Shown: positions 42,154-50,979 of the stretch, piece after piece
Numbering within the stretch: position 1 is the first letter of the stretch
Layout of the letters: the number at the start of each line of letters is the position of its first letter
Assembly (NCBI RefSeq): GCF_012726235.1
Contig: NZ_JAASAH010000009.1
Location: 1 to 64,000 of the forward strand
Source: Streptomyces sp. HNM0574
Lineage (GTDB): Bacteria > Actinomycetota > Actinomycetes > Streptomycetales > Streptomycetaceae
Direction of reading: 5' to 3'
DNA: 64,000 nucleotides
Position numbers and translations under genes: made by a program
The notes under the pieces: generated by a model
What the model saw: the letters and a program-made list of their open reading frames with translations, nothing else
Told to the model about the DNA's origin: nothing
Database searches by the model: none

Positions 42154-42336
42154 GCGCCGACACCGTAGCCGAGGATTCCTCCCGGAGCATTACCCGGCAG
42201 CCGCCCAACTCGCCGCAGGCGTCGGGCAGTTCGGGGTGGCGCAGCCTCCGGGGCGCTCGGACGTGTGCCTGTCCGCGGAACGCCGGCCCACTACGATCGG
42301 CCCGCCGATGGGAGTCGAGTAGCGAGGGGCCGCGCC

Positions 42337-42921
42337 GTGGACCTGGACGAGATGTTCGGCGAGGGATGGTGTGTGACGCTCTCTCCCCGGCCGGTTGCCG
42401 AGACTCTGCGGGTGATGGGTGTTGCGGAGCCGGTGGAGTGCCCCGAGGGGCTGGACGGTGCTTCGCGCTTCCTCGAAGAGGGGGCGGGGGCCTTTGTGCT
42501 CGGGCGTGAGGTGCGTGGGGGCTGGGTGCTCGCTGTGGAGTTCGACAGTTGGGCCGGGTGTGAGCACGAGGTGCTGGGTGCGCTCAGCGCCGGCGGACGG
42601 ACCGCCGTCGGCGCCTACCGCGATCCCGACACGAAGACGGCGACCGTCGCGCACGACGGTGACGTCCTCGGCTTCCTGGAGCTGTCCGGCGGGTACTTCG
42701 GCGGCCCGTCCGGCGCCGTGGACACCGGCCACCCCGTCGTCCGTTCGCTCACCGCGGCCGGCTTCGACGCGTCCGACGCGTGCGAGCCCACGGGCGAGGC
42801 CGACACCGAGGAGCCGGACGGCTGCCTCCTCCTCGCCGTGCGCGTGCTGACCGGCGTGACGCTCAGCGCGGCCGACTTCGAGGGGCCCTGGAGCGGTGGC
42901 GCCTTGCGGAGCGCCTGCTGA
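42337..42921 (+). CDS. hypothetical protein, possibly DUF6461-type
   Basis: 194 aa, soluble. The N-terminal MFGEGWCVTLSPRPVAETLRVMG and the GGWVLAVEFDSWAG block resemble a Streptomyces family (I believe DUF6461) of unknown function. GTG at 42337 is chosen because GAGGGG precedes it by 8 nt. It is a single gene between divergent and convergent neighbours. Confidence 0.65.
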   Translation: MDLDEMFGEGWCVTLSPRPVAETLRVMGVAEPVECPEGLDGASRFLEEGAGAFVLGREVRGGWVLAVEFDSWAGCEHEVLGALSAGGRTAVGAYRDPDTKTATVAHDGDVLGFLELSGGYFGGPSGAVDTGHPVVRSLTAAGFDASDACEPTGEADTEEPDGCLLLAVRVLTGVTLSAADFEGPWSGGALRSAC

Positions 42922-43025
42922 CCCGGCGGCGCGGAGCGGCTGTTCAGGCGCCCCCGTGGACACCCCGTGAAGGTCCGGCGGAGGAGCTGGGGCACGTGGG
43001 TTAAGCGTCGGAGAAATCCGGCCGT

Positions 43026-43147
43026 GGGTGGGGTGGGGGCCGGAGGGGGTAACTGGGGGTAGGGGGAGGGAAGTTCGGTGGTGGGGCGGGTGGGGAGTGG
43101 GGGGTTACGGGGGTGGTGGGCGGGGAGGTTGGGGCTGCGGGAGGGGG
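43026..43147 (+). other. G-run tract (17 runs of three or more G) upstream of the conservon
   Basis: The plus strand carries 17 runs of 3-6 consecutive G within 122 nt and almost no C. It could form several G-quadruplexes on the non-template strand or in RNA. It fills most of the 355-bp gap between the 42337 gene and cvnA. The remainder contains TATATT (43198-43203), a possible -10 for the conservon, and the cvnA RBS. Confidence 0.75.
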
Positions 43148-43276
43148 TTCTCGGCCATGAACCGGTCCCGGCCGCATCACAAGATCTCCAACTCGCCTAT
43201 ATTGGTGCGGCGCTGATCGGACTGTCACGGCTCCTGACTGCTCACTGTCCGGACCTGTCCACAAGGACCCTGATAC

Positions 43277-45067
43277 ATGACCCCCGTTACCACCCCGTCG
43301 CAGCAACTCCCCCCGCCGGAAGGGGGTGTTCGACGGCCTCCGAGCAGGAGTACGGGCACTGCCCTCGCCCTGCTCGGTTCCGTACTCGTCACCGGGCCCG
43401 CCTGGCTGCTGGTGGTGTACTCCACCGAGCCGACGGACAGTGCCGCGCCGGCCTGGACGGCGGGGGTGGCGGCGCTGCTGCTGACGGCCGCCGTGACCGT
43501 CGCCGCGTACTTCCACTTCACCGCGCGTGACCTGCGTGCCCGGGTCGCGGCCAAGGACGGCGAGATCGCGGCGGGCCACGCGCGCAACGCGCGCCTGGCC
43601 GACGAGATCGCGCCCGCCGTCGTCGAGCGACTGCGCGCGGGCGCGGCCGCCAAGACGGCGCTCGCCGACGCGCCGCCGGTCGAGGACCCGGCGCACGCAC
43701 GGCTGTTGAACGCCCTGGCCACCGAGGTGCACCGGGGCGAGGGCCTGCGTGCGGCCGCCATGGCGGCCTGCGCGAACGCCGCGGGCCGGGTGCAGGCGCT
43801 CGCCACGAGCATGGCCGCCGACCTGCGCGACATGCAGCACCGGCACCAGGGCGAGGACATCCTCGGCGACCTGCTGCACCTGGACCACCGGACCGCGCAG
43901 GCGGGCCGGATGGCGGACTCCATCGCCGTGCTCACCGGCGCCCGTTCGGGCCGCCGCTGGGCGAAACCGATCGGGATGGAGAGCATCCTGCGCGGCGCGA
44001 TGGGCCGGATCAGCGGCTACCAGCGCATCCGGCTGCACTCGTCCACCGAGATCGCCGTCGCGGGGCACGCGGCCGAGGGCGTCATGCACGCGCTGGCCGA
44101 ACTGATGGACAACGCGGCGAACTTCTCGCCGCCGACGTCCGAGGTCCACGTGTACGTCGAGGAGGTGGCGGCCGGTGTGGTCGTCACCGTCGAGGACGGC
44201 GGGCTCGTCATGGGCGAGGTCGCGCTGCGGCGCGCGCAGCAGGCGGTCTCGGTGGAGTCCGGTGACCTCTCGACGCTGTCCGGTACCCGGCTGGGCCTGC
44301 CCGTCGTGGGGCGGCTCGCGCGCAAGCACGGGCTGGCCGTCTCGTTCCGGCCCTCGGCGCACGGCGGCACCGGCGTCCTGATGATGATCCCGCAGGAACT
44401 GGTCACCGAGGTCAAGCGGGAGAACCCCGCGGCCCCGGCGGCCGCAGCCCAGGTCCCGGCGCAGGGCCAGGCCCAGGCGCAGACCCCCGCGCGCCCCCGG
44501 ACCAGGCCCCAGGACCCCAGGGAGCACACCCGCACGGAGTCCGCCCGCACCGAACCGACCCGCACGGAACCGGCCCGGACCGAACCCGCCGCGCCGGAAC
44601 CCACCCGCCCGGCACCCGAGGCACCCCGTCCCGAGCCCGCGCGCGGTGAGCCCACGCGCGGCGGCGAGGCCGCCCAACCCCTGCCCGCCGAGCGGCAGTC
44701 GGGGCAGAACGCGGCCGGTGCCTCGCCCGACGAGGACACCGTCCGGATCGAGTACGGCGAGAGCGGGCTGCCGAAACGCCGCCGGGGCCAGACCCTGGCC
44801 GCCGCGCGGGACGGCCGCGCGGCGGCGCGGGAGTCCGCGCAGCGGCCGGCGCCGCGGCGTTCGGCCCAGCAGTCCGGCTCCCGGTTCGGCGCCTTCCGCT
44901 CGGCTGTGCAGGGCACCTCGTCCCCCACGGCCGACAGCACCAGCACCGGGGCGGCCGACCAGACCAGCGGTGCCCCCGGTCACCAGGACGACGGCCACCC
45001 CGAGGCCGCCGGTCCGACCAACCCCTCTCCCACTCCCCCGTCCCGCCCGGAGAACGAAACCGAATGA
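43277..45067 (+). CDS. cvnA: conservon sensor-kinase-like protein CvnA
   Basis: 596 aa. Two N-terminal transmembrane helices (ALALLGSVLVTGPAWLLVVY, AAPAWTAGVAALLLTAAVTVAAYF), a coiled coil, a DHp-like region (LLHLDHRTAQAGRMADSIAVL) and a HATPase domain with N-box ELMDNAANFSPP and G-box TRLGLPVVGRLARKHG. The C-terminal 170 residues are a Pro/Ala/Glu/Arg-rich tail. In conservons CvnA associates with B, C and D in a G-protein-coupled-like membrane complex. ATG has AAGGA 9 nt upstream. Confidence 0.93.
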   Translation: MTPVTTPSQQLPPPEGGVRRPPSRSTGTALALLGSVLVTGPAWLLVVYSTEPTDSAAPAWTAGVAALLLTAAVTVAAYFHFTARDLRARVAAKDGEIAAGHARNARLADEIAPAVVERLRAGAAAKTALADAPPVEDPAHARLLNALATEVHRGEGLRAAAMAACANAAGRVQALATSMAADLRDMQHRHQGEDILGDLLHLDHRTAQAGRMADSIAVLTGARSGRRWAKPIGMESILRGAMGRISGYQRIRLHSSTEIAVAGHAAEGVMHALAELMDNAANFSPPTSEVHVYVEEVAAGVVVTVEDGGLVMGEVALRRAQQAVSVESGDLSTLSGTRLGLPVVGRLARKHGLAVSFRPSAHGGTGVLMMIPQELVTEVKRENPAAPAAAAQVPAQGQAQAQTPARPRTRPQDPREHTRTESARTEPTRTEPARTEPAAPEPTRPAPEAPRPEPARGEPTRGGEAAQPLPAERQSGQNAAGASPDEDTVRIEYGESGLPKRRRGQTLAAARDGRAAARESAQRPAPRRSAQQSGSRFGAFRSAVQGTSSPTADSTSTGAADQTSGAPGHQDDGHPEAAGPTNPSPTPPSRPENETE

Positions 45068-45477
45068 TGACCGACAGCAAGCTCGACTGGCTGCTGGAGA
45101 ACCTGCTGGAGCGCACGCCCGGCACGCGGCACGCCCTTGTCCTCTCCCGCGACGGCCTGCGGCTGTGCCGTACGCCCGAACTGACCGTCGACCAGGCGGA
45201 TCAACTGGCCGCGATCAGCGCGGGAATCCAGAGCCTCTCGCACGGCGCCTCCGTGGAGTTCGGCGACGGCGACCCCGGGGTGCGGCAGGCGATGGCCGAG
45301 TTCCACGGCGGCATCCTGTTCGTCGTCGGGGCCGGTGACGGCGCGCACCTCGCCGTCGTGGCCGACGAGGACTCCGACGTCGGGGTCATCGGGCACAACA
45401 TGAACGAACTCGTGGAGCAGCTCGGCGAGTACCTCAGCGCGCCGCCCCGCAGCGACGAAGGCAGCGGTCCGGCATGA
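45064..45477 (+). CDS. cvnB: roadblock/LC7-domain protein CvnB
   Basis: 137-aa MglB-like roadblock protein (LDWLLENLLERTPGTRHALVLSRDGLRLCR at the start), the likely GTPase-activating or exchange partner for CvnD. The ATG at 45064 overlaps the cvnA stop by 4 nt; a second ATG follows immediately at 45067. Overlaps cvnC by 4 nt. Confidence 0.95.
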   Translation: MMTDSKLDWLLENLLERTPGTRHALVLSRDGLRLCRTPELTVDQADQLAAISAGIQSLSHGASVEFGDGDPGVRQAMAEFHGGILFVVGAGDGAHLAVVADEDSDVGVIGHNMNELVEQLGEYLSAPPRSDEGSGPA

Positions 45478-45830
45478 CGCGGCCGGGCCGGGACGAGAAC
45501 CCCGACCGGCTGTACACCGTCACGGGCGGTCGCAGCCGGTCGGACTCGGACGCTTTCGACCTCGTCACCCTCGTCGTCAGCGAATGCGATCCGGTACCCG
45601 GAATGCAGTCGGAGCACGCCACCATCCTCCGGATCTGCCGCAACCCCACGGCGGTCGTGGAGCTGGCCTCCGACCTGTCCCTTCCGGTGAGCATCGTCCG
45701 CATCCTGCTGGGCGATCTGCACGCGGCGGGCCGGGTCACGGCCCGGCACCCGCGGACGGCCGCTTCTTCGGACCGACTCCCCGACCCAGAAATCCTGAAG
45801 CAGGTGCTCGTTGGACTCCGCAATATCTGA
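45474..45830 (+). CDS. cvnC: DUF742 protein CvnC
   Basis: 118 aa, DUF742 (winged-helix-like). The conserved RLYTVTGGRSRS start and LCxxPxxVAELASxLxLPxxVVRVLLGDL block is recognisable as RICRNPTAVVELASDLSLPVSIVRILLGDL. Overlaps cvnB by 4 nt and cvnD by 20 nt. Confidence 0.95.
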   Translation: MTRPGRDENPDRLYTVTGGRSRSDSDAFDLVTLVVSECDPVPGMQSEHATILRICRNPTAVVELASDLSLPVSIVRILLGDLHAAGRVTARHPRTAASSDRLPDPEILKQVLVGLRNI

Positions 45831-46509
45831 CCCGAACGCCGACCGCCCCCCGCTCAGCGCGACCGCAGAGAACGGGCTCAAGATCGTCGTGGTCGGCGGT
45901 TTCGGGGTCGGCAAGACGACGATGGTCCAGTCCGTCAGCGACATCAGGCCGCTGAGCACGGAGGAGACCATGACGCAGGCCGGTGAGGGCGTCGACGACC
46001 TCACCGACGTGCGGGGAAAGACCACGACCACGATCGCCTTCGACTTCGGCCGGATCAGCCTGAACGCCGAGACCGTGCTGTACCTGTTCGGGGCGCCCGG
46101 GCAGGAACGGTTCTGGTTCCTGTGGGACCGGCTGTTCTCCGGCACGCTCGGCGCCGTCGTGCTCGTCGACACCCGGCGGCTGGCGGACTCCTGGTACGCC
46201 ATCGACCGGCTGGAGCACCACGGCACGCCCTTCGTCGTCGCCGTGAACGACTTCGGCGGCCCCCGGCACACCCCCGAGCAGGTACGGGAGGCCCTGGACC
46301 TGCCGGAGAGCATCCCGCTCGTCGACTGCGACGCGCGCGCCCGCACCTCCAGCAGGGACGTGCTGATCACGCTCGTCAACCACCTCTACGCCCTTTCCAC
46401 CGGGTCCGCGCCGGACGCCGCGTCCGTACCGGGGGCGGCAGACCCCGCGGACCCGGCGTACCCGACGGCCCCGGCGACCACCGCCCCGGAGCAGGAGCCC
46501 GCACCATGA
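45811..46509 (+). CDS. cvnD: small Ras-like GTPase CvnD
   Basis: 232 aa. The P-loop is GGFGVGKTTMV, switch II FGAPGQERFW (DxxG replaced by the family-typical GxxG form), and the base-specificity motif VNDFGG replaces NKxD, as in other conservon GTPases. The start is a TTG at 45811, 20 nt inside cvnC; a Pro/Ala tail follows the GTPase core. Confidence 0.93.
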   Translation: MDSAISDPNADRPPLSATAENGLKIVVVGGFGVGKTTMVQSVSDIRPLSTEETMTQAGEGVDDLTDVRGKTTTTIAFDFGRISLNAETVLYLFGAPGQERFWFLWDRLFSGTLGAVVLVDTRRLADSWYAIDRLEHHGTPFVVAVNDFGGPRHTPEQVREALDLPESIPLVDCDARARTSSRDVLITLVNHLYALSTGSAPDAASVPGAADPADPAYPTAPATTAPEQEPAP

Positions 46510-47819
46510 CCGAGCCCCTCAGCGAAGCCCACCTGTCCGCCGGAGCGCCCGGTGCGGGTGCCGCCCCGCCGCCCGGCTGCCCGGCGCACACGGCGGTGCA
46601 CCCGGACGCGGTGCCGATGATGGGCCCGCGTTTCCAGAACGACCGGGCGCAGCTGTACCGGGAACTGCGGCGCGAGCACGGCCCGGTGGCGCCGATCGTG
46701 CTGCCGGGCGACGTGCCGGGCTGGCTCGTCCTCGGCTACCGGGAGCTGCACAACATCACCAACAACCCGGCGCTCTACAGCCGCGACTCGGCGCTGTGGA
46801 ACATGTGGCCCGAGATCCCGGCCGACTGGCCGCTGCTGCCGATGGTGGGCAAGCAGCCGTCGATCCTGTACACCGTCGGCGAGCGGCACCAGCGGCGTTC
46901 GGCGCTGGTGAGCGACGCGCTGGACTCGGTCGACCCGTTCGAACTGCGGGACCACGCCGAGCGGTTCGCGGACGTCCTCATCGACCGCTTCTGCGGCCGC
47001 GGCGACGCCGACCTGATCGGCGAGTACGCCAAGGCGCTGCCCGCGATGGTGCTGGCCCGGCTCTACGGCTTCGGCGACACCGAGGGCGCCGAGCTGGTCC
47101 CGCACATCAACGCGCTGGTGAACGGCACCGAGGGCGCGCTGGAGGGCCGGGACCGGATCATGAACGACATGAAGCGGCTGCTGCGCGAGCGGCAGACGCG
47201 TCCCGGCGCGGACGTCTCCTCGGCGATCCAGGAGCACGAGTACTCCGGCGAGTTCACCTTCGACGAGATCGTCGAGGACATGATGGTGAACATCATCGCG
47301 GGGCACAATCCGACGGCCGACTGGATCGGCAACACCCTGCGGCTGATGCTCACCGACGACCGGTTCGCCGTCTCGCTGTCCGGCGGGCGGCACAGCGTCG
47401 CCGAGGCGATGAACGAGGTGCTGTGGGAGGAGACTCCCTCGCAGAACATCGCGGGCCGCTGGGCGACCCGCGACACCCAGCTCGGCAACAAGCGCATCCG
47501 CCAGGGCGACCTGCTCATCCTCAGCTTCGCGGCGGCCAACGCCGACCCCCAGATCAGGCCGGACCAGCACACCTTCACCGGGGGGAACAACGCGTTCCTC
47601 TCCTTCGGCCACGGCGACCACCGGTGCCCGTACCCGGCGCAGGACATCGCCGAGGGCATCGCCCGCACGGGCGTCGAGGTGCTGCTGGACCGGCTGCCGG
47701 ACGTGGACCTGTCGGTGCCTCCGCGCACGCTGGCCTGGCGCCCCTCGCCCTGGCTGCGCGGACTGGAGTCGCTGCCGGTCCACTTCACACCCACCACAGC
47801 AGCTGGAGGACATGGATGA
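46506..47819 (+). CDS. cytochrome P450, CYP157-like, EVLW in place of ExxR
   Basis: 437 aa. The heme-thiolate loop FLSFGHGDHRCPYPAQD places Cys374 normally, and the I-helix has AGHNPTADW. The K-helix position that should read ExxR is Glu304-Val-Leu-Trp307, so the arginine of the ERR triad is lost. CYP157 enzymes of Streptomyces conservons are known to lack ExxR, which supports the family call. ATGA overlap with cvnD places it in the operon. Its catalytic activity is uncertain. Confidence 0.92.
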   Translation: MTEPLSEAHLSAGAPGAGAAPPPGCPAHTAVHPDAVPMMGPRFQNDRAQLYRELRREHGPVAPIVLPGDVPGWLVLGYRELHNITNNPALYSRDSALWNMWPEIPADWPLLPMVGKQPSILYTVGERHQRRSALVSDALDSVDPFELRDHAERFADVLIDRFCGRGDADLIGEYAKALPAMVLARLYGFGDTEGAELVPHINALVNGTEGALEGRDRIMNDMKRLLRERQTRPGADVSSAIQEHEYSGEFTFDEIVEDMMVNIIAGHNPTADWIGNTLRLMLTDDRFAVSLSGGRHSVAEAMNEVLWEETPSQNIAGRWATRDTQLGNKRIRQGDLLILSFAAANADPQIRPDQHTFTGGNNAFLSFGHGDHRCPYPAQDIAEGIARTGVEVLLDRLPDVDLSVPPRTLAWRPSPWLRGLESLPVHFTPTTAAGGHG

Positions 47820-49117
47820 CTTCCTGCCCCGTGACCGGAGAGAGCAGCGCACACGGAACGTACGACAGCCCGGGCCGCACCGGCCCGGGCTGCCCGGCGT
47901 CCGGGGACGGACTCGTCGTACTGGACCCGCTGGTCGGGGATCTGGCCGGTGAAGGGGCACTACTCCGCGCGGCGGGGCCCGTCGCGCACGTCGAGCTGCC
48001 CGGCGGGGTGCGGGTGCGGGCGGTGACGCGGCAGGCCGAGGCGCGGGCGCTGCTGCTGGATTCCCGGCTGGTGAAGGACATCCGGCACTGGAAGGCGTGG
48101 AGCCACGGCGAGATCCCGCGCACCTGGCCGCTGATCGGCCTCGCCGACCCGGGCCCGAGCATGCTCACCTTCGACGGCGCCGAGCACCGCAGGCTGCGCA
48201 CCCTCGCGGCGCAGGCGCTCACCCCGCGCCGGGTGGAGGCGCTGCGGCCGCGGGTGGAGGCGATCACCGCCGAGCTGCTGGACGCGCTGCCGGGCACGGC
48301 GGACGCGGACGGACGGGTGGACCTGCGCGCGCAGTTCGCGGCGCATCTGCCGATGCGGGTGATCAGCGAGCTGATGGGCATCGAGGTGGCCGACCACCCG
48401 CGGCTGCACCGGCTGTACGGGAAGTTCTTCTCCAGCGTCACCCCGGCCGACGAGGTGCAGGCCGTCATCGCCGAGCTGTTCGGCTTCTTCCGCGAGGTGG
48501 TGCGGGAGAAGCAGCGCACCCCGGGTGACGACCTGACCAGCGCGCTGATCGAGGCCTCGGAGAACGGCGACCGGCTCACCGAGGACGAAGTCCTCGCCAC
48601 GCTCCAGGTGATGATCGCGGCCGGGCACGAGACGACGGTCAGCCTGGTCGTCAGCGCGGTGCGCGCGCTGCTGACCCACCCGGATCAACTGGCGCTGCTG
48701 CGCGCCGGCGAGGTGACGTGGGACGACGTGATCGAGGAGACGCTGCGCTGGGACCCGCCCACGACGCATGTGCTCATCCGGTGCGCGGCCGAGGACATCG
48801 AGGTCGGCGAGGACACCATCGCCCAGGGCGAGGCCGTGATCATCTCGTACGGCGCGATGGGCCGGGACGAGGTCCAGTACGGGCCCACCGCCGGGGAGTT
48901 CGACCTCACCCGCGCCTCGAAGCGCCACCTGTCCTTCGGCCACGGCCCGCACGTCTGCCCCGGCGCCCCGCTCTCCCGCCTGGAGGCCCGCACCGCCCTC
49001 CCGGCCCTCTTCGACCGCTACCCCGCCCTGTCCCTGGCGGTCCCCCCGGAAGACCTGCGCAACAAGCCGGCGGTCACCCAGAACGACCTCTACGCCCTGC
49101 CCCTCCACCTCGGCTGA
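47816..49117 (+). CDS. cytochrome P450, CYP154-like
   Basis: 433 aa. Canonical motifs: I-helix AAGHETTVS, K-helix ETLRWDPP, and heme loop LSFGHGPHVCPGAPLSR with Cys381. CYP154 enzymes commonly follow CYP157 in conservons. The ATG at 47816 overlaps the previous stop by 4 nt and has GGAGG 7 nt upstream. Redox partners are not encoded nearby. It is the last operon gene; the downstream hairpin/repeat can end transcription. Confidence 0.93.
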   Translation: MTSCPVTGESSAHGTYDSPGRTGPGCPASGDGLVVLDPLVGDLAGEGALLRAAGPVAHVELPGGVRVRAVTRQAEARALLLDSRLVKDIRHWKAWSHGEIPRTWPLIGLADPGPSMLTFDGAEHRRLRTLAAQALTPRRVEALRPRVEAITAELLDALPGTADADGRVDLRAQFAAHLPMRVISELMGIEVADHPRLHRLYGKFFSSVTPADEVQAVIAELFGFFREVVREKQRTPGDDLTSALIEASENGDRLTEDEVLATLQVMIAAGHETTVSLVVSAVRALLTHPDQLALLRAGEVTWDDVIEETLRWDPPTTHVLIRCAAEDIEVGEDTIAQGEAVIISYGAMGRDEVQYGPTAGEFDLTRASKRHLSFGHGPHVCPGAPLSRLEARTALPALFDRYPALSLAVPPEDLRNKPAVTQNDLYALPLHLG

Positions 49118-49123
49118 CCCCAC

Positions 49124-49184
49124 TTCCCCGCGCCCCGACAAGGGGCGCGGGGAACGGCGCAAAGGGGCGCGGGGAACGGCGCGA
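49124..49184. repeat. tandem Streptomyces repeat forming a terminator
   Basis: Two adjacent 22-nt copies (49141-49162, 49163-49184) of the unit also seen at 33446-33467. The first copy pairs with 49124-49136 in a perfect 13-bp stem (with 49142-49154). It lies between the convergent P450 and permease genes. Confidence 0.75.
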
Positions 49185-49236
49185 CCGGCCACGACGGCCC
49201 CGCGGCCCGCGAGGCACGCACCGGCCCGAACGCCCG

Positions 49237-50733
49237 CTACTCGACCGGGTGTTGACCCTCCGCACGCGCACGGGCGATCCGGTCCACCCGCCCCCGCACC
49301 AGGAACCAGCCACCGGTCAGCAACACCGCCAGCACCGGCACCATCATCAGGGTGGGCCGCCCGATCGCGGTGTCGTTCCACATCAGCCCCATCAGGCAGA
49401 GCAGGAACACGATCGTCACGATCTCGGTGTACGGCGACCACGGCAGCCGGAAGGACGGCCGCCGCAGCAGCCCCTCGCGGGTGCGGCGGACGAAAACCAT
49501 GTGGCACAGCATGACCATGCACCAGGTGCTCATGACGCCCAGCGCCGAGATGTTCAGCACGATCTCGAACGCCTTGCCCGGCACGACGTAGTTGAGCCCG
49601 ACGCCGAGCACGCAGACGGCGCAGGTCAGCAGGATGCCGCCGTAGGGCACCTTGCTCTTGTTCATCCGGCCGGTGAAGCCCGGCGCGGAGCCGGACATCG
49701 CCATCGAGCGCAGGATGCGTCCGGTGGAGTACAGGCCGGAGTTGAGGCTGGAGGCGGCGGCGGTGAGCACGACGAGGTTCATCACGTCACCGGCCGCGGG
49801 GACGCCGATGTTCGAGAGCACGGTGACGAACGGGCTCTCCCCGTCGTTGTAGGCGCTCCACGGCAGCAGCAGCGCGAGCAGCACGACGGAGCCGACGTAG
49901 AACACGCCCACCCGCCACATGATCGCGTTGACCGCCTTGGGGACGACCTTGTGCGGTTCGGCGGTCTCGCCCGCGGTCACGCCGACGAGTTCGACGGAGG
50001 CGTACGCGAAGATGACGCCCTGCATGACGAGCACGACGGGCACGACGCCCTCCGGGAAGAAGCCCCCGTTGTCGGTGATCATCCCGAGCCCCGGCGTGCC
50101 CTCGCCGACCGGGTGCCGGGTGGCGATCAGGAAGATGCCGATGCACATGAACAGCACCATCGCCGCGACCTTGATGATGGCGAACCAGAACTCCAGCTCG
50201 CCGAAGATCTTCACCGAGATCAGGTTGATGGCCAGCACCACGGCGAGCGCGACGAGCGCCATCAGCCACTGCGGGATGTCGCTGAACAGGCTCCAGTAGT
50301 GGGTGTAGAGCGCGATGGCGGTGATGTCCGCGATGCCGGTGGTCGACCAGTTGACGACGTACATCCACCCGGCGACGTACGACCCCTTCTCGCCGAGGAA
50401 CTCCCGCGCGTAGGACACGAAGGAGCCGGAGGAGGGCCGGTGCATCACCATCTCGCCGAGCGCCCGCACCACGAAGAAGGCGAACAGCCCGCACACCGCG
50501 TACGCCAGGGCCAGCGCGGGCCCGGCCTGGGCGAGACGGCCGCCGGCGCCGAGGAAGAGGCCGGTGCCGATGGCGCCGCCGATGGCGATCATGTTGATGT
50601 GGCGGGCCTTGAGGTCCTTGCTGTAGCCGATGTCCCCGGCGTCGGGAGCACTTGCCAGGCCCGCACCCCCGGTCTTCGACACCGGCGGTTCCTGCGCCGG
50701 GGCGCCGGAGAACGGGGCGGATGGTCTGCTCAC
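49237..50733 (-). CDS. APC-family amino-acid permease
   Basis: 498-aa, 12-helix proton-coupled amino-acid importer of the AAT branch (CycA/AnsP/GabP). The family signature HINMIAIGGAIGTGLFLGAGG starts near residue 46, followed by GSFVSYAREFLGEKGSYVAGWMYVVNW and the VELVGVTAGETAEPHKVVPKA loop. GTG at 50733 has only a weak upstream GAG; starts further in (GTG of VSKTGG) are possible. Substrate not determinable. Confidence 0.92.
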   Translation of the reverse strand: MSRPSAPFSGAPAQEPPVSKTGGAGLASAPDAGDIGYSKDLKARHINMIAIGGAIGTGLFLGAGGRLAQAGPALALAYAVCGLFAFFVVRALGEMVMHRPSSGSFVSYAREFLGEKGSYVAGWMYVVNWSTTGIADITAIALYTHYWSLFSDIPQWLMALVALAVVLAINLISVKIFGELEFWFAIIKVAAMVLFMCIGIFLIATRHPVGEGTPGLGMITDNGGFFPEGVVPVVLVMQGVIFAYASVELVGVTAGETAEPHKVVPKAVNAIMWRVGVFYVGSVVLLALLLPWSAYNDGESPFVTVLSNIGVPAAGDVMNLVVLTAAASSLNSGLYSTGRILRSMAMSGSAPGFTGRMNKSKVPYGGILLTCAVCVLGVGLNYVVPGKAFEIVLNISALGVMSTWCMVMLCHMVFVRRTREGLLRRPSFRLPWSPYTEIVTIVFLLCLMGLMWNDTAIGRPTLMMVPVLAVLLTGGWFLVRGRVDRIARARAEGQHPVE

Positions 50734-50979
50734 GATCGGTCTCAACTCATTCCGGTCTCGCCTGTCGCCGTCCGGGGCGGTCCGGCCCCGGTGGCCGAAA
50801 CCACGCCTTTCCCCGGGGCCCCGGACCATGCGGTGGTATGGGTCACACCTGCCTTCCGCGTACTCCCCGTGTGCGGCAAATGTGGTGAGACACCAGTACT
50901 GTTGAACGGCTTTCGTACCCTGCCGCACACTGGCCGTGGTACGGACAGCGGACAGGACGTCGGCAGAGAGGCGCGGGCG

